Shown here in pieces: positions 39,553 through 49,679 of a DNA stretch of 56,837 nt. This stretch comes from Hellea sp. GTDB taxonomy: Bacteria > Pseudomonadota > Alphaproteobacteria > Caulobacterales > Maricaulaceae. The stretch lies in assembly GCA_020630275.1 (NCBI GenBank), contig JAHDBU010000004.1:1-56837 (forward strand), in the 5' to 3' direction. The translations under genes were made by a program, and so were the position numbers. Position 1 is the stretch's first letter; each line of letters starts with the position of its first letter. Below the pieces are notes generated by a model, which did no database searches, was not told where the DNA came from, and was given only the letters and a program-made list of their open reading frames with translations.

Positions 39553-41459
39553 TATTTTAAAATCGCATCAATGCGCCGCTGTGCAATCGGATGATAGCCA
39601 GCGCGGGCTGCGCCGTATACGTCTTTAGCCCAATCCCCTTTACCATTGTCATTCAGCGCCGCGTAAAGACGATAAATAAATTTTCCACGCCCGACAGTCA
39701 TAAGGAAATTTTCGATAGCAGGTGTAGCGGGGTCATAATTGTTTTTGATGGCCTGCATGTACCATGCAAAGGCTGTTTCGGCATTAGAGGTTCCGGTAAA
39801 GCTAAAGGCACCATCCAGCTCCTCCATCTGCTTGGAAGATAAACCGGCGGGCATGGAATTGATAAAATGAAGCCATTCATGGGTTGACCAATCGGACGTG
39901 TTGATATCTCCCGCCGCCAACTTTCCGCCAAACCAATCACCCTGGATTTTGGAAACCTGCGCAAAGGCATCGGACTTAGGATCGCGGGCCGTCTCTGGCA
40001 GGCCGGGACCATAAACCCAGGCATTAATCTCGGCATCTGTTACGGCATCCGGGAAACGGTTACGGATATTTTCGCTCATATAATTCAGGAAGTCTTCCGT
40101 CGTCACACTCTTGAAGGCATAGGCATCAAAATACTTTTTTAGGAAAGGATCAAAATGTTCCCGGCCAAAGCGGTCTTCCAAGAAAAACAGAAAGTTAGCC
40201 CCTTTGATATAAGACACCAATGTAAATGCATCATCGGGATGAGTGATGTCCTCCGGCATTTTTAGGTGGGTCAACTCCGGGCGAGAAGCTTCTCCAAGGG
40301 CGCGTTTCAGCCCATCCATGTCCAGCGCCTGCTCCATAATAGCTCTGCGCTCACCGTAAAGCTTTTCCATAACCCGGTTTTCAACATAGGATGTGAACCC
40401 TTCATTGAGCCAGGCATCTCTCCAGGTTGCATTCGTCACTAAGTTCCCTGACCAGCTGTGAGCCAGTTCGTGGGCTACCACATTGGTGAGACTTTTATCG
40501 CCCGCCACTAATGTTGGCGTCAGGAATGACAGCCGCGGGTTTTCCATACCCCCGAACGGGAAACTTGGCGGCAGAACGATGAGATCATAGCGCCCCCAAA
40601 GATAAGGCCCATATAGCTCTTCATTGGCCACTTCCATTTGTGGGGTTTCAGAAAATTCTTCCGCCGAAGCATCGAGAATATAGCTCTCGGAATAAACGCC
40701 AATATGATCATTAATGGCTTTGAAATCGATATCACCAACCGCGAACGCCAAGAGATAGGCCGGGATTGGCTGCGGCATATCAAAACTATATTCACCGTCC
40801 CGCGGCGTGTTTGGATCTTGATCAGCACTCATAAGAGCAATCAATTCCGGCGGAGTCCGCAAAGTCGCGCTATAAGTTATCCGAACGGCTGGTGTGTCTT
40901 GAACGGGCGCCATTGTGCGCGCGTGGATCGGCTGACCTTGCGAGAACATATAAGGATGCTCTTTGCCAGCCGTCTGATCGGGCGACAACCATTGCAGCCC
41001 CTCGGCTTCGGGGCTTGTTTCGTAATCAATGCGCACTTTTTGGGTAGTCGACGTTAAAGGAATAGTCAGCGCCTGACCCAAAAGATCATCCTCTGCGGAA
41101 AGGCCATAACTGGTTTGACTCCAGTCTTTTCCGTCAAAACTTTCAACCGATTCTATTTTCAACTTTCTGGTATCAAGAACCAATTCCGAAGCGTTCTTAT
41201 CGCTTCGTTCGAAATCAATTGTTGCGATTCCGTCCAGCACTTTGCGGTCAAAATTGACATCTAGATTAAGATCCAGATGGGTCATACGGACATCACCATA
41301 ATTTGCGTAGGTAAATTTATCAGCCTTGTCGGGGCTTTGATTAATTTCGGTTATATTGATCGTGCCCGAAGGATTGACTGTTTCACCAGACGTTCCGTCT
41401 TTGCAGGCCGCGAAAGTCATGACTAGAAGGCTTGCCCCTAATAATTTCAACTGTTTCAC
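39552..41459 (-). CDS. M1-family aminopeptidase, lipoprotein; GTG start at 41459 preferred
   Basis: VVAHELAHSWSGNLVTNATWRDAWLNEGFTSYVENRVME; FGGMENPRLSFLTP; lipobox TFAACKDG. AAGGGGATTAGC-GTG. Confidence 0.93.
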   Translation of the reverse strand: MKQLKLLGASLLVMTFAACKDGTSGETVNPSGTINITEINQSPDKADKFTYANYGDVRMTHLDLNLDVNFDRKVLDGIATIDFERSDKNASELVLDTRKLKIESVESFDGKDWSQTSYGLSAEDDLLGQALTIPLTSTTQKVRIDYETSPEAEGLQWLSPDQTAGKEHPYMFSQGQPIHARTMAPVQDTPAVRITYSATLRTPPELIALMSADQDPNTPRDGEYSFDMPQPIPAYLLAFAVGDIDFKAINDHIGVYSESYILDASAEEFSETPQMEVANEELYGPYLWGRYDLIVLPPSFPFGGMENPRLSFLTPTLVAGDKSLTNVVAHELAHSWSGNLVTNATWRDAWLNEGFTSYVENRVMEKLYGERRAIMEQALDMDGLKRALGEASRPELTHLKMPEDITHPDDAFTLVSYIKGANFLFFLEDRFGREHFDPFLKKYFDAYAFKSVTTEDFLNYMSENIRNRFPDAVTDAEINAWVYGPGLPETARDPKSDAFAQVSKIQGDWFGGKLAAGDINTSDWSTHEWLHFINSMPAGLSSKQMEELDGAFSFTGTSNAETAFAWYMQAIKNNYDPATPAIENFLMTVGRGKFIYRLYAALNDNGKGDWAKDVYGAARAGYHPIAQRRIDAILK

Positions 41460-41460
41460 G

Positions 41461-42870
41461 CTAATCCCCTTTATTATCATATGGATTTGTACCGCCCCTA
41501 ATGAATAACCGAATGGGTGTTCCTGGTAAATCAAAGTCCTCACGAATGCCATTGATCAGGTAACGCTTATAGCTATCTGGCAGCCGGTCCGCCCGTGAGC
41601 ATTTCAAGATAAAAGTCGGCGGACGGGTTTTTGTTTGCGAAATATATTTAGGCTTAATGCGACGCCCGTTAACAGCAGGTGGTGGATGGCGCTGGATTTT
41701 TTCCTTCAGCCATTCATTGAGTTCCGATGTTTTAACCTTGGCACTCCAATCAATATGTACACGTTCAATTGCTGGTAAAAGGCGGTCAACACTTTTGCCT
41801 GTCAAACCTGAGAACATGACAACGGGAATGCCTTTAAGCTGTGGTAAAAGCCGGGCTGCCTGCTCTCGCAAAGCTTTCGCCATTTCGGATTTGTTCTCGA
41901 CCAAATCCCATTTCGTGACTCCGATCACCATTGCCCGGCCCTCACGCTCGCAAAGGGAGGCAATCTGCATGTCCTGTTTGTCATAGGGCTTGGTCGCATC
42001 CATCAAAAGAATGACAACCTGTGCAAATTTGATGGCGCGCAGAGTTTCACCGACAGATAGTTTTTCTAATGTTTCCTGCACTTTGGCTTTTTTGCGCATG
42101 CCAGCTGTGTCGTGAAACTGCACCCGGCGTCCGGCCCACATATAATCAATTGTGATCGCGTCGCGCGTCACGCCAGCCTCTGGTCCCGTCAAAAGACGAT
42201 CTTCACCGATCAAAGTGTTGATCAGAGTGGATTTACCGGCATTGGGACGGCCAACAATGGCAATGCGAACTGGCGCATCGGTGCGGTCTATATCGTCGAC
42301 AATAGGCGACAGGTCCACACCTCGTAGCGCCATTTCCATAGCATCATCCAGATCAACCATGCCAATATTATGCTCTGAGGCAACTTCTATGGGATCACCC
42401 AAGCCTAAGGCGTATCCTTCAGTAACGCCATCATCAGATGCGCGGGATTCGCATTTATTGGCCACTAGGACTGTCGGTTTACCAGACTTACGGACAAATT
42501 CGGCAAAAATGCGGTCTAGAGGGGTTATGCCCGCACGCGCATCGTAAACAAATAAACAGATATCGGCCTCCAAAACGGCGGCTTCTGTTTGAGCGCGCAT
42601 TTTGGCTTCGAGCTTTTCACCTTTAGCGTTCTCGAAACCAGCGGTATCCATTAGAATTAAAGAGCGCCCACGCAAGCGCCCGGATGTCTCTCTACGATCT
42701 CGCGTTACACCTGGTGTGTCATTGACAATAGCAAGTTTTTTTCCGGCCAGACGGTTGAATAAGGTAGACTTTCCGACATTCGGACGACCGACAATGGCGA
42801 CTTTCGCTGGTCGTGGCGCAAGGTCCTCCGCCTCTTCCGGCGGCAGTTCTGTTACGTCCCCGTCGCCCAT
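41461..42870 (-). CDS. der: Ribosome-associated GTPase Der (EngA)
   Basis: Two GTPase domains: GRPNVGKSTLFNRL and GRPNAGKSTLINTL; KH-like C-terminus. Confidence 0.98.
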   Translation of the reverse strand: MGDGDVTELPPEEAEDLAPRPAKVAIVGRPNVGKSTLFNRLAGKKLAIVNDTPGVTRDRRETSGRLRGRSLILMDTAGFENAKGEKLEAKMRAQTEAAVLEADICLFVYDARAGITPLDRIFAEFVRKSGKPTVLVANKCESRASDDGVTEGYALGLGDPIEVASEHNIGMVDLDDAMEMALRGVDLSPIVDDIDRTDAPVRIAIVGRPNAGKSTLINTLIGEDRLLTGPEAGVTRDAITIDYMWAGRRVQFHDTAGMRKKAKVQETLEKLSVGETLRAIKFAQVVILLMDATKPYDKQDMQIASLCEREGRAMVIGVTKWDLVENKSEMAKALREQAARLLPQLKGIPVVMFSGLTGKSVDRLLPAIERVHIDWSAKVKTSELNEWLKEKIQRHPPPAVNGRRIKPKYISQTKTRPPTFILKCSRADRLPDSYKRYLINGIREDFDLPGTPIRLFIRGGTNPYDNKGD

Positions 42871-42874
42871 GGCA

Positions 42875-44323
42875 TTAGCGCAATGCGATCAGCTTGGCCT
42901 TGTCATTCAGGACATAGACTGTCTGATTGGCGACAATGGGTGAGACAAAGACGGGGTCACCGATCTTAGAATCCCGTAAAACTTCACCGTTATATGGATT
43001 TATCTCGACGGCTCTACCACTGGAAGAAACAGTGAATAGCGCATTACCGATTAGAATGGGTCCAGCCCATGCGATCCGTTCTTTACGTTTTTTCTCATTC
43101 TTGAACGCCCGTAATTGCCGAGTCCAAACAACAGCCCCGCTCGTTTTAGATAAGCAAGCTACCTCACCGCCTGTCGTGACAGTGTAAACAAAATCTCCAG
43201 CAACCCATGGATAGCCCAATGATCCTGCGGGTTGGGTCCAGACGCGTTGTCCGTTTCTAAGGTCAAATGCGCTTATGACGCCGGACTGTGCGGTGGCAAT
43301 AACATAACCATCAGCAATAACAGGACCTGACGCGATATCATTTAGGCTCGAAAGTGGCGTCAATTGCCCAGAAGACGACAAAGCATCCTGCCACAGCACC
43401 ACGCCATTCTGAACCCTTAGTGCAACAAGTTCGCCAGAAGCAAACGGTGCGATAACAACATCCTCGAAGACTGCAGGACTTGGAGCCGTCAACATACGGG
43501 CGCTTTCGACAATACCCTGATAAGTCCACAAAACCTCACCCGTTGCTGAATTAATCGCGAACAATTCATTGTCGTCCGACACAGCAAACAAGCGTCCGTT
43601 TGAAACCGTTGGCGCAGAATGTAACGGTGTTGTCAGGCGTTTTTTCCAGACTGATTGGCCTGTCTGCGCATCCAAAGCCTCGACAGCTCCCAGACCTGAG
43701 GTCACAAAGATTTTCCCATCTGCCGCTGCAATACCACCACCGACGGATTCTTGGTCATCACCGCCACCATCGCCGAAAGGATTTGTTACGCGCTCAAAAA
43801 GACTGGCGCGCCCTTCCCGGGTTCTCCCAGCGCTTGCAACCTGCACCACATGAGACCAAATCCTGGCTCCGGAATTAGCATCATAGGCTGTCACACGATT
43901 TTTACCATCCATAACGAAAATCTTGCCGCCAGCGACAACCGGAGATGCCACCACCCGACCTTTACGCGACGACCCGTCGCCGACATCGACAGTCCAAAGC
44001 CTTGTGAGTTCGCCATCGGTCGTAGGTCGTTGCATGGCATGCACTGAATTGCCCCCCGGTTGCGGCCAATCAGCATTCACATAAGTTTGAGGCAACGCCA
44101 CATCTTCAGGGGTTATTTCACCAGAGGGCTGCAAAGATTCCTCTGCTGTTAATAGGGAAATTCGCTGGTCTTTTGCGGCCACTTCACCTTGTTTTTCAAG
44201 CTTTTCGGCTTTTGTTTCGTCAAATGGATTAACGGCGTCCGCAACGCTACCAATCGTTGAACACCCTGAAATCAGAAGCGTTCCAATGGCTGGAAGCATA
44301 AATTGTTTGAAGGTCTTATTCAT
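42875..44323 (-). CDS. bamB: Outer membrane assembly lipoprotein BamB
   Basis: Lipobox LLISGCS; PQQ/WD-like repeats (GEVLWTYQG, GAVVWTRQLR, GQRVWTQPAG); upstream of der. Confidence 0.92.
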   Translation of the reverse strand: MNKTFKQFMLPAIGTLLISGCSTIGSVADAVNPFDETKAEKLEKQGEVAAKDQRISLLTAEESLQPSGEITPEDVALPQTYVNADWPQPGGNSVHAMQRPTTDGELTRLWTVDVGDGSSRKGRVVASPVVAGGKIFVMDGKNRVTAYDANSGARIWSHVVQVASAGRTREGRASLFERVTNPFGDGGGDDQESVGGGIAAADGKIFVTSGLGAVEALDAQTGQSVWKKRLTTPLHSAPTVSNGRLFAVSDDNELFAINSATGEVLWTYQGIVESARMLTAPSPAVFEDVVIAPFASGELVALRVQNGVVLWQDALSSSGQLTPLSSLNDIASGPVIADGYVIATAQSGVISAFDLRNGQRVWTQPAGSLGYPWVAGDFVYTVTTGGEVACLSKTSGAVVWTRQLRAFKNEKKRKERIAWAGPILIGNALFTVSSSGRAVEINPYNGEVLRDSKIGDPVFVSPIVANQTVYVLNDKAKLIALR

Positions 44324-45059
44324 TATCTTCGGTCTCCGTAGGCGCCGATTCTATGTCCTCGCCGTTTACAGCTGGAGGGGTGATTTCAGGTTCAGTTTTT
44401 TCGGTTTCACTGGCTGATGGTGAGCTATTCAGTAAAAGTAAGTTTTGCTTGGCCCGTCTTACGATCGTCTCTGGTGCACCGGGGCTGGTTTCGATGTAAG
44501 ACAAATGCATTCTGGCCGTCTTCAGATCACTGGTCTCCTGCGCCGCATACGCCATAAGTTCTCTGGCCAAGAATTGGTAAGGCTCATCTTTCTGTGTGAG
44601 CGGTTCGATTCGGGATTTAACCTCATCAAACTTCCCAAGCCCTGCCAGAATATACCCTGCTTTGAGTTGTGCCAGCTGGATATGACGCTTTTTAGAGAAT
44701 TTCGTTGCAGCATCATCGAAAAAGGCAACAGCCTTTTCCTTATTGCCGTTTTCAAGCTCCAACTCCGCGGCGCGGAGCAGAGAAATACCCGCGTAACCAT
44801 CCGGAGCGTTTTGCGATAGAGCGGAAAAACTTGCAACGGCGCCAGCCTTGTCATCGCCAATCGAGTCTACGATTTCGATATAGTCATATGACGTTGTTTC
44901 AGAGACTTGTTCAGCCCTGTATTCACGCCATTGAAAGAAGGCAGTTCCTGCGATAATCAATACGATCAGCGCTGCCAAATAAGGCCCATACTTTTTGAGC
45001 CAACGATTGTAATCGTCTTTACGAAGTTCTTCCTGAACTTCACTGATAAAATCGACCAC
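44316..45059 (-). CDS. YfgM-like TPR protein
   Basis: FISEVQEELRKDDYNRWLKKYGPYLAALIVLIIAGTAFFQWREYR; yfgM-bamB-der gene order. Confidence 0.87.
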   Translation of the reverse strand: MVDFISEVQEELRKDDYNRWLKKYGPYLAALIVLIIAGTAFFQWREYRAEQVSETTSYDYIEIVDSIGDDKAGAVASFSALSQNAPDGYAGISLLRAAELELENGNKEKAVAFFDDAATKFSKKRHIQLAQLKAGYILAGLGKFDEVKSRIEPLTQKDEPYQFLARELMAYAAQETSDLKTARMHLSYIETSPGAPETIVRRAKQNLLLLNSSPSASETEKTEPEITPPAVNGEDIESAPTETEDNE

Positions 45060-45176
45060 TTTTATTCCTTAATTTCCTAGACCGATGACTCGGCTCACTT
45101 GCGGCGCAAACTATCTGCCCTTTCTTATAATCGCAACACCAAACGGCATGACGAAACGGTAAGAAAGCGAGATAAT

Positions 45177-46007
45177 TCAGCTAAACTTATAGGTGTTATC
45201 AACCCCCGGAAATGACCGGGTTTTGACCTCATTAGCGTAATTTTGGACTGAATCACGGATTATTGACTGCATATCCGAATATTTCTTCACAAATTTAGGG
45301 ACGCGCGTGAACATACCTAGCATATCTGGTGTGACCAATATCTGACCATCACATCCTGCGGAGGCACCAATTCCGATTGTTGGAATCGAAACAGCCTTGG
45401 TTACTTCGTCAGCCAATTCAGCAGATACTCCCTCAACCACAACTGCAAAAGAACCAGCATCGGCGGCGGCTTTGGCATTCTCGACTATTTCTTTGGCAAC
45501 TTGAGGGTTTCGCCCGCGCGCTCTGAAACCGCCCAACACGTTCATGGATTGCGGACGCAATCCGACGTGACTCATCACCGGAATGCCCCGCTCCACTAGA
45601 TAAGCAATCGTTTCAGCCGCATAGGTTCCGCTTTCAATTTTGACAGCCTGGCATCCTGTCTCGCGCATAACTCGAGCTGCACTATTGAACGCCCGTTCCG
45701 GACTGTCTTCGTAATAGCCAAATGGAAGATCTACGACGACGAGCGCGGATTGCGACCCGCGCATGACAGCCTGACCGTGCATGATCATCATATCCAAAGT
45801 TACACCGACCGTCGTTGTTAAGCCGTGAACGACCATACCCACGCTATCGCCTACAAGAATCAAATCACAAAATTCATCGAGAATTTCAGCCGTGGGCGCA
45901 TCATAGGCCGTTAGACAAACGATAGGCTCCTGACCTTTACGGGCCGTAATTTCAGGCGCCGTTTTGCGACGCAATTGTTTCTGAGCTGACATAGATAATT
46001 CACCCAA
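45177..46007 (-). CDS. panB: 3-methyl-2-oxobutanoate hydroxymethyltransferase
   Basis: LVGDSVGMVVHGLTTTVGVTLDMMIMHGQAV; VVDLPFGYYEDSPERAF; GIPVMSHVGLRPQS; IGIGASAGCDGQILVTPDMLGMF. Confidence 0.98.
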   Translation of the reverse strand: MGELSMSAQKQLRRKTAPEITARKGQEPIVCLTAYDAPTAEILDEFCDLILVGDSVGMVVHGLTTTVGVTLDMMIMHGQAVMRGSQSALVVVDLPFGYYEDSPERAFNSAARVMRETGCQAVKIESGTYAAETIAYLVERGIPVMSHVGLRPQSMNVLGGFRARGRNPQVAKEIVENAKAAADAGSFAVVVEGVSAELADEVTKAVSIPTIGIGASAGCDGQILVTPDMLGMFTRVPKFVKKYSDMQSIIRDSVQNYANEVKTRSFPGVDNTYKFS

Positions 46008-46057
46008 GCGATTTTCAGACGACTATAGGCCTATTTGTCTTTGATTTTAAGTGAAAA

Positions 46058-47806
46058 TCAAAGATCGCCCAGGCTAGCCTCCGGGAAATCGAATAAAGTC
46101 GCCGCTCCTGCGCGGATAAATTCTAAATGTGCGCCAGACTCAGGCAATACGACCTGACTATGATAGCGTGCTAAAGACATGACTTGAGAGGCATGTGCGT
46201 CCTCCGCCTCAAGTCCTCGGATGGCCGCTTTAATTAGCAGCGCTCCGGAAATGACATGACCGGCCAAGTTTAAATAGTTCGTTGCAACCGATAAGGTATC
46301 CATATCATTGGCCGCCAATATAACGTCTGTCGCCTCTTCCAGATAGCTAATTCCACCTGACAGAGATTCTGCCATAGCGGCATCATGGACCTTTGCGTTT
46401 TCCACTGTGTGCTTCAATTCGGCAATCAAGGCTTTCATGCCCTCGCCGCCATCACGACGGAGTTTTCTGCCGGTGAGATCAATGGCCTGAATGCCATTCG
46501 TGCCCTCATAAATAGGTGCGATCCGCGAGTCCCTGTAATGTTGCGCCGCGCCAGTCTCTTCGACAAAGCCCATTCCGCCGAAAACCTGAATGGACTCAGA
46601 TGTTACATCCACACCTGTGTCTGATCCATAGGCTTTGGCAATTGGCGTCAACAAAGCTTCTCTTACATGTGCTGCCTTGCGAGTGTCGTCATCCTCCGCA
46701 TAGCACGACATATCATAGGCCGCAGCCGTCGCCATGCAAATCGCGCGCGCGCCGAGCAGCCGTACTTTTGAGTCCAAAAGCATTCGCCTGACATCTGGGT
46801 GACCAATGATTGGAGCGCCAGCTTCTGCGTTAGGCACGCGACCCTGAACACGATCATGCGAAAAAGCCAGCGCGCCCTGGTAAGCTCGCTCACCTATCGC
46901 GACACCTTGAACACCTACAAATAATCTGGCTTCATTCATCATTGTGAACATGCAGGCCAGTCCGCGATTAGCCTCGCCTACCAACCACCCTTTGGCCCCT
47001 GCAAATTCCATGACGCAAGTTGGGCTACCATGAATACCAATTTTATGTTCCAGGCTGATTGGCTTGAAACTATTTCTCTCGCCTAAACTGCCATCGTCAT
47101 TGACTAAAAACTTCGGACAAAGAAACAACGATATTCCTTTTGAGCCCGATGGGGCATCCGGCAGTCTTGCAAGCACAAGGTGAATGATGTTGTCTGCGCA
47201 ATCGTGATCGCCCCACGTTATGTATATTTTTTGCCCTGAAATTGCATATGAACCGTCGGGATTAGGTTCAGCTTTGGTCCTTACGGGTCCCAAATCAGAG
47301 CCAGCTTGCGGCTCTGTTAAATCCATGGCCCCACTCCACGTTCCGTCGACCATTTTTGGCAAATAAACCGACTTCAGATCATCTGAGGCATGAGCTGCAA
47401 TTGCTTTGACCGCGCTGGATGTCAGCATTGGGCACAGACCGAAGGCCATGTTTGAGGCGTAAATCATTTCATTAACGGCTACGCTCACCACGGCAGGCAA
47501 CCCCGCACCTCCTATTTCCTCAGGGGCTCCAAGGCTCAACCACCCGGCCTCTACAAAATCTTTGTATGCGGACTTAAATCCAGGAGATGCAATGACATTG
47601 TCACCTTCGATATAGGCTGGCGTTAGATCGCCGTCACGATTGATCGGCGCTAGGATATCTTCAGCAAATGACGCTGCTCCTGATATGATATCGGTAATCA
47701 ATTCGTCATTGATATTTTCAAAAGCAGGGAGCGCCAAAATGGAGTCTAAATCAACAGCATATTTCAATAGATATTTTTTGGCGTTTACGGGGGCGCTGTA
47801 GCTCAT
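46058..47806 (-). CDS. Acyl-CoA dehydrogenase (long form with C-terminal extension)
   Basis: MDLTEPQAGSDLGPVRTKAEPNPDGSYAISGQKIYITWGDHD; MGFVEETGAAQHYRDSRIAPIYEGTNGIQAIDLTGRKL. Confidence 0.95.
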   Translation of the reverse strand: MSYSAPVNAKKYLLKYAVDLDSILALPAFENINDELITDIISGAASFAEDILAPINRDGDLTPAYIEGDNVIASPGFKSAYKDFVEAGWLSLGAPEEIGGAGLPAVVSVAVNEMIYASNMAFGLCPMLTSSAVKAIAAHASDDLKSVYLPKMVDGTWSGAMDLTEPQAGSDLGPVRTKAEPNPDGSYAISGQKIYITWGDHDCADNIIHLVLARLPDAPSGSKGISLFLCPKFLVNDDGSLGERNSFKPISLEHKIGIHGSPTCVMEFAGAKGWLVGEANRGLACMFTMMNEARLFVGVQGVAIGERAYQGALAFSHDRVQGRVPNAEAGAPIIGHPDVRRMLLDSKVRLLGARAICMATAAAYDMSCYAEDDDTRKAAHVREALLTPIAKAYGSDTGVDVTSESIQVFGGMGFVEETGAAQHYRDSRIAPIYEGTNGIQAIDLTGRKLRRDGGEGMKALIAELKHTVENAKVHDAAMAESLSGGISYLEEATDVILAANDMDTLSVATNYLNLAGHVISGALLIKAAIRGLEAEDAHASQVMSLARYHSQVVLPESGAHLEFIRAGAATLFDFPEASLGDL

Positions 47807-47884
47807 AGTGGCTCCGAAAATTGTTTGTCTGCTTATTTAGGAATTCAGTGCTAACCATTCCATACGTCAATTGCGCGCAGACAT

Positions 47885-47913
47885 AAAAAAACGCGCCCAG
47901 AAAGGACGCGTTT
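47885..47913 (-). terminator. Rho-independent terminator downstream of the Gly-rich 100-aa gene
   Basis: Minus strand AAACGCG-TCCTTTCTGGG-CGCGTTTTTTT. Confidence 0.8.
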
Positions 47914-47933
47914 AAAAATCGTATGTTGGCTGG

Positions 47934-48236
47934 CTATGCCTTGTTGAACATTCCCAGAATGCCCGTCAATACACCGCCGCCTACGCCACCTGAAAGAAGG
48001 CCAGCGACTGCTCCCTTTACATTGAAGCCAGCATCAGCGGGTGCCGTGAACATGCCACCTAACCCCGGAATCATAGGCGCTAATGCAGCAAGGCCTGTTC
48101 CGCCAATGATACCTGTCAAGCTGCGACCCATGGTTCCCATGCTGGATTTCATCATGCCGCCTGCAACATTGCCACCAATGGCACCTGCCGCCAGACCAAA
48201 TAATGTAGGAATTAAGTCCATAAAAATACTCCCCAA
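47934..48236 (-). CDS. Small Gly/Ala-rich hydrophobic protein of unknown function
   Basis: MGSIFMDLIPTLFGLAAGAIGGNVAGGMMKSS...GLLSGGVGGGVLTGILGMFNKA; followed by a good terminator. Confidence 0.7.
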   Translation of the reverse strand: MGSIFMDLIPTLFGLAAGAIGGNVAGGMMKSSMGTMGRSLTGIIGGTGLAALAPMIPGLGGMFTAPADAGFNVKGAVAGLLSGGVGGGVLTGILGMFNKA

Positions 48237-48345
48237 AAAACTAGCGCCCTCGCGCTTTGAAAAGTGCTCTCCATGAGCACTTATGACGCAAACTTGCCCC
48301 TATTCAAATACTTAATCAAGTACTAAAATAAACTTTTAATCATAT

Positions 48346-48825
48346 ATGAGTCGGTTCATGGCCTATCGCAAACCCCTGTTTTTGTTAGCTATTTTATGCA
48401 TTCTTGTTACTGTAAGTTGCGGAAAGAAGTCCGAACCAGCCAATGAACCCGCCAAAAAAGTTACGAGTTCAGCCGTTGAAACCGAAAAGAAACCGAGTGA
48501 ACCCATAACGAAACCCACAGTCAATAGAGGCGCAAGTCTCTATAAAAGGTGCCGTACATGCCATACTCTAAATAAGGGCGGAGCCAATAAAATCGGTCCC
48601 AATCTTTATGGAATTTTCGGAGCAAAAGCTGGCGCCAATGAAGAATTCCGATACTCTACGGCTATGAAAGACTCAGGTGTAATTTGGACCGACGAAAATC
48701 TAGCAGCCTACATTAAAGCGCCAGCTAAATTTATGCCGGGCAATACAATGAGTTTCGCCGGTATCAGAGATGAAGAAAAAATCGCGGTCTTACTAGAATA
48801 TATGCGCGAACAAGCGACCGAGTAG
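48346..48825 (+). CDS. Class I c-type cytochrome with lipoprotein-type signal
   Basis: Lipobox-like LVTVSCGKK; heme motif CRTCH; IGPNLYGIFG; distal PGNTMSFAGI. Confidence 0.88.
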   Translation: MSRFMAYRKPLFLLAILCILVTVSCGKKSEPANEPAKKVTSSAVETEKKPSEPITKPTVNRGASLYKRCRTCHTLNKGGANKIGPNLYGIFGAKAGANEEFRYSTAMKDSGVIWTDENLAAYIKAPAKFMPGNTMSFAGIRDEEKIAVLLEYMREQATE

Positions 48826-48883
48826 TCGAATTTTTGACAAATTACGGTTAGAACACCAAATAGGCGGTCTAACGGAGTTTGTT

Positions 48884-49672
48884 TTGCCAAAGAAAACCCG
48901 AAAAATCGAGAAAATCTCATTCCTTGCCAGCGAGCGCAAAGAAGCCAAGGACTCGCTAAAGTCCTTGGTCCAGCAATATGGTAATTGCGACGCAGCCGAT
49001 GCAGATGTGATTGTGGCCCTGGGCGGCGATGGATTTATGTTGGAGACTTTGCGTCGATATCGCACCCTCCTAACGCGGGGATTGCCTGTTTATGGAATGA
49101 ACAAAGGTACAATCGGGTTCTTGATGAACGAATATCAGGAGAACGATCTCATTGGTTTGATAGAAAAGGCAAAGGATGCGACGGTTTCACCTTTGAAAAT
49201 GGTCGCCAAAGCGCCTGGCGGCGTGTTTGAGGAACTGGCTTTTAACGAAGTATCGGTGTTTCGACAAACCCGTCAGGCGGCTCACATTAAAATTTCAGTT
49301 GATGGCCGTGTTCGTTTGGACCGATTGATTGCGGACGGGATATTATTGGCCACCCCGGCAGGTTCGACGGCTTATAACCTTTCAGCCCATGGTCCGGTTT
49401 TGCCGCTCGGATGTGATATTCTAGCCCTCACGCCGATCAGTGCGTTCCGCCCAAGACGTTGGCGCGGTGCGTTATTGAAGTCCCAAGCAGAGGTCTCATT
49501 TGAAAACTTAGACTCCAAAAAACGACCGTTGAGCGCGACAGCCGATGATCGGGAAATACGCAATGTTACTCACGTCAGTATTTCTCGTGATAAATCGACG
49601 GCGATTACGTTATTATTTAATGAGGATCAGGCATTAGATGAGAAAATTCTGCGAGAACAATTCGCCACCTAA
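48884..49672 (+). CDS. nadK: NAD kinase, TTG start
   Basis: ADVIVALGGDGFMLETLRR; YGMNKGTIGFLMNEY; LLATPAGSTAYNLSAHGPVLPLG. CGGAG 7 nt before TTG. Confidence 0.95.
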   Translation: MPKKTRKIEKISFLASERKEAKDSLKSLVQQYGNCDAADADVIVALGGDGFMLETLRRYRTLLTRGLPVYGMNKGTIGFLMNEYQENDLIGLIEKAKDATVSPLKMVAKAPGGVFEELAFNEVSVFRQTRQAAHIKISVDGRVRLDRLIADGILLATPAGSTAYNLSAHGPVLPLGCDILALTPISAFRPRRWRGALLKSQAEVSFENLDSKKRPLSATADDREIRNVTHVSISRDKSTAITLLFNEDQALDEKILREQFAT

Positions 49673-49679
49673 GTTTTGA

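Noticed and set aside
48312-48326. TTAATCAAGTACTAA as a CtrA box (TTAA-N7-TTAA)
   Set aside because: One half-site is CTAA; this AT-rich gap makes such a near match unsurprising.
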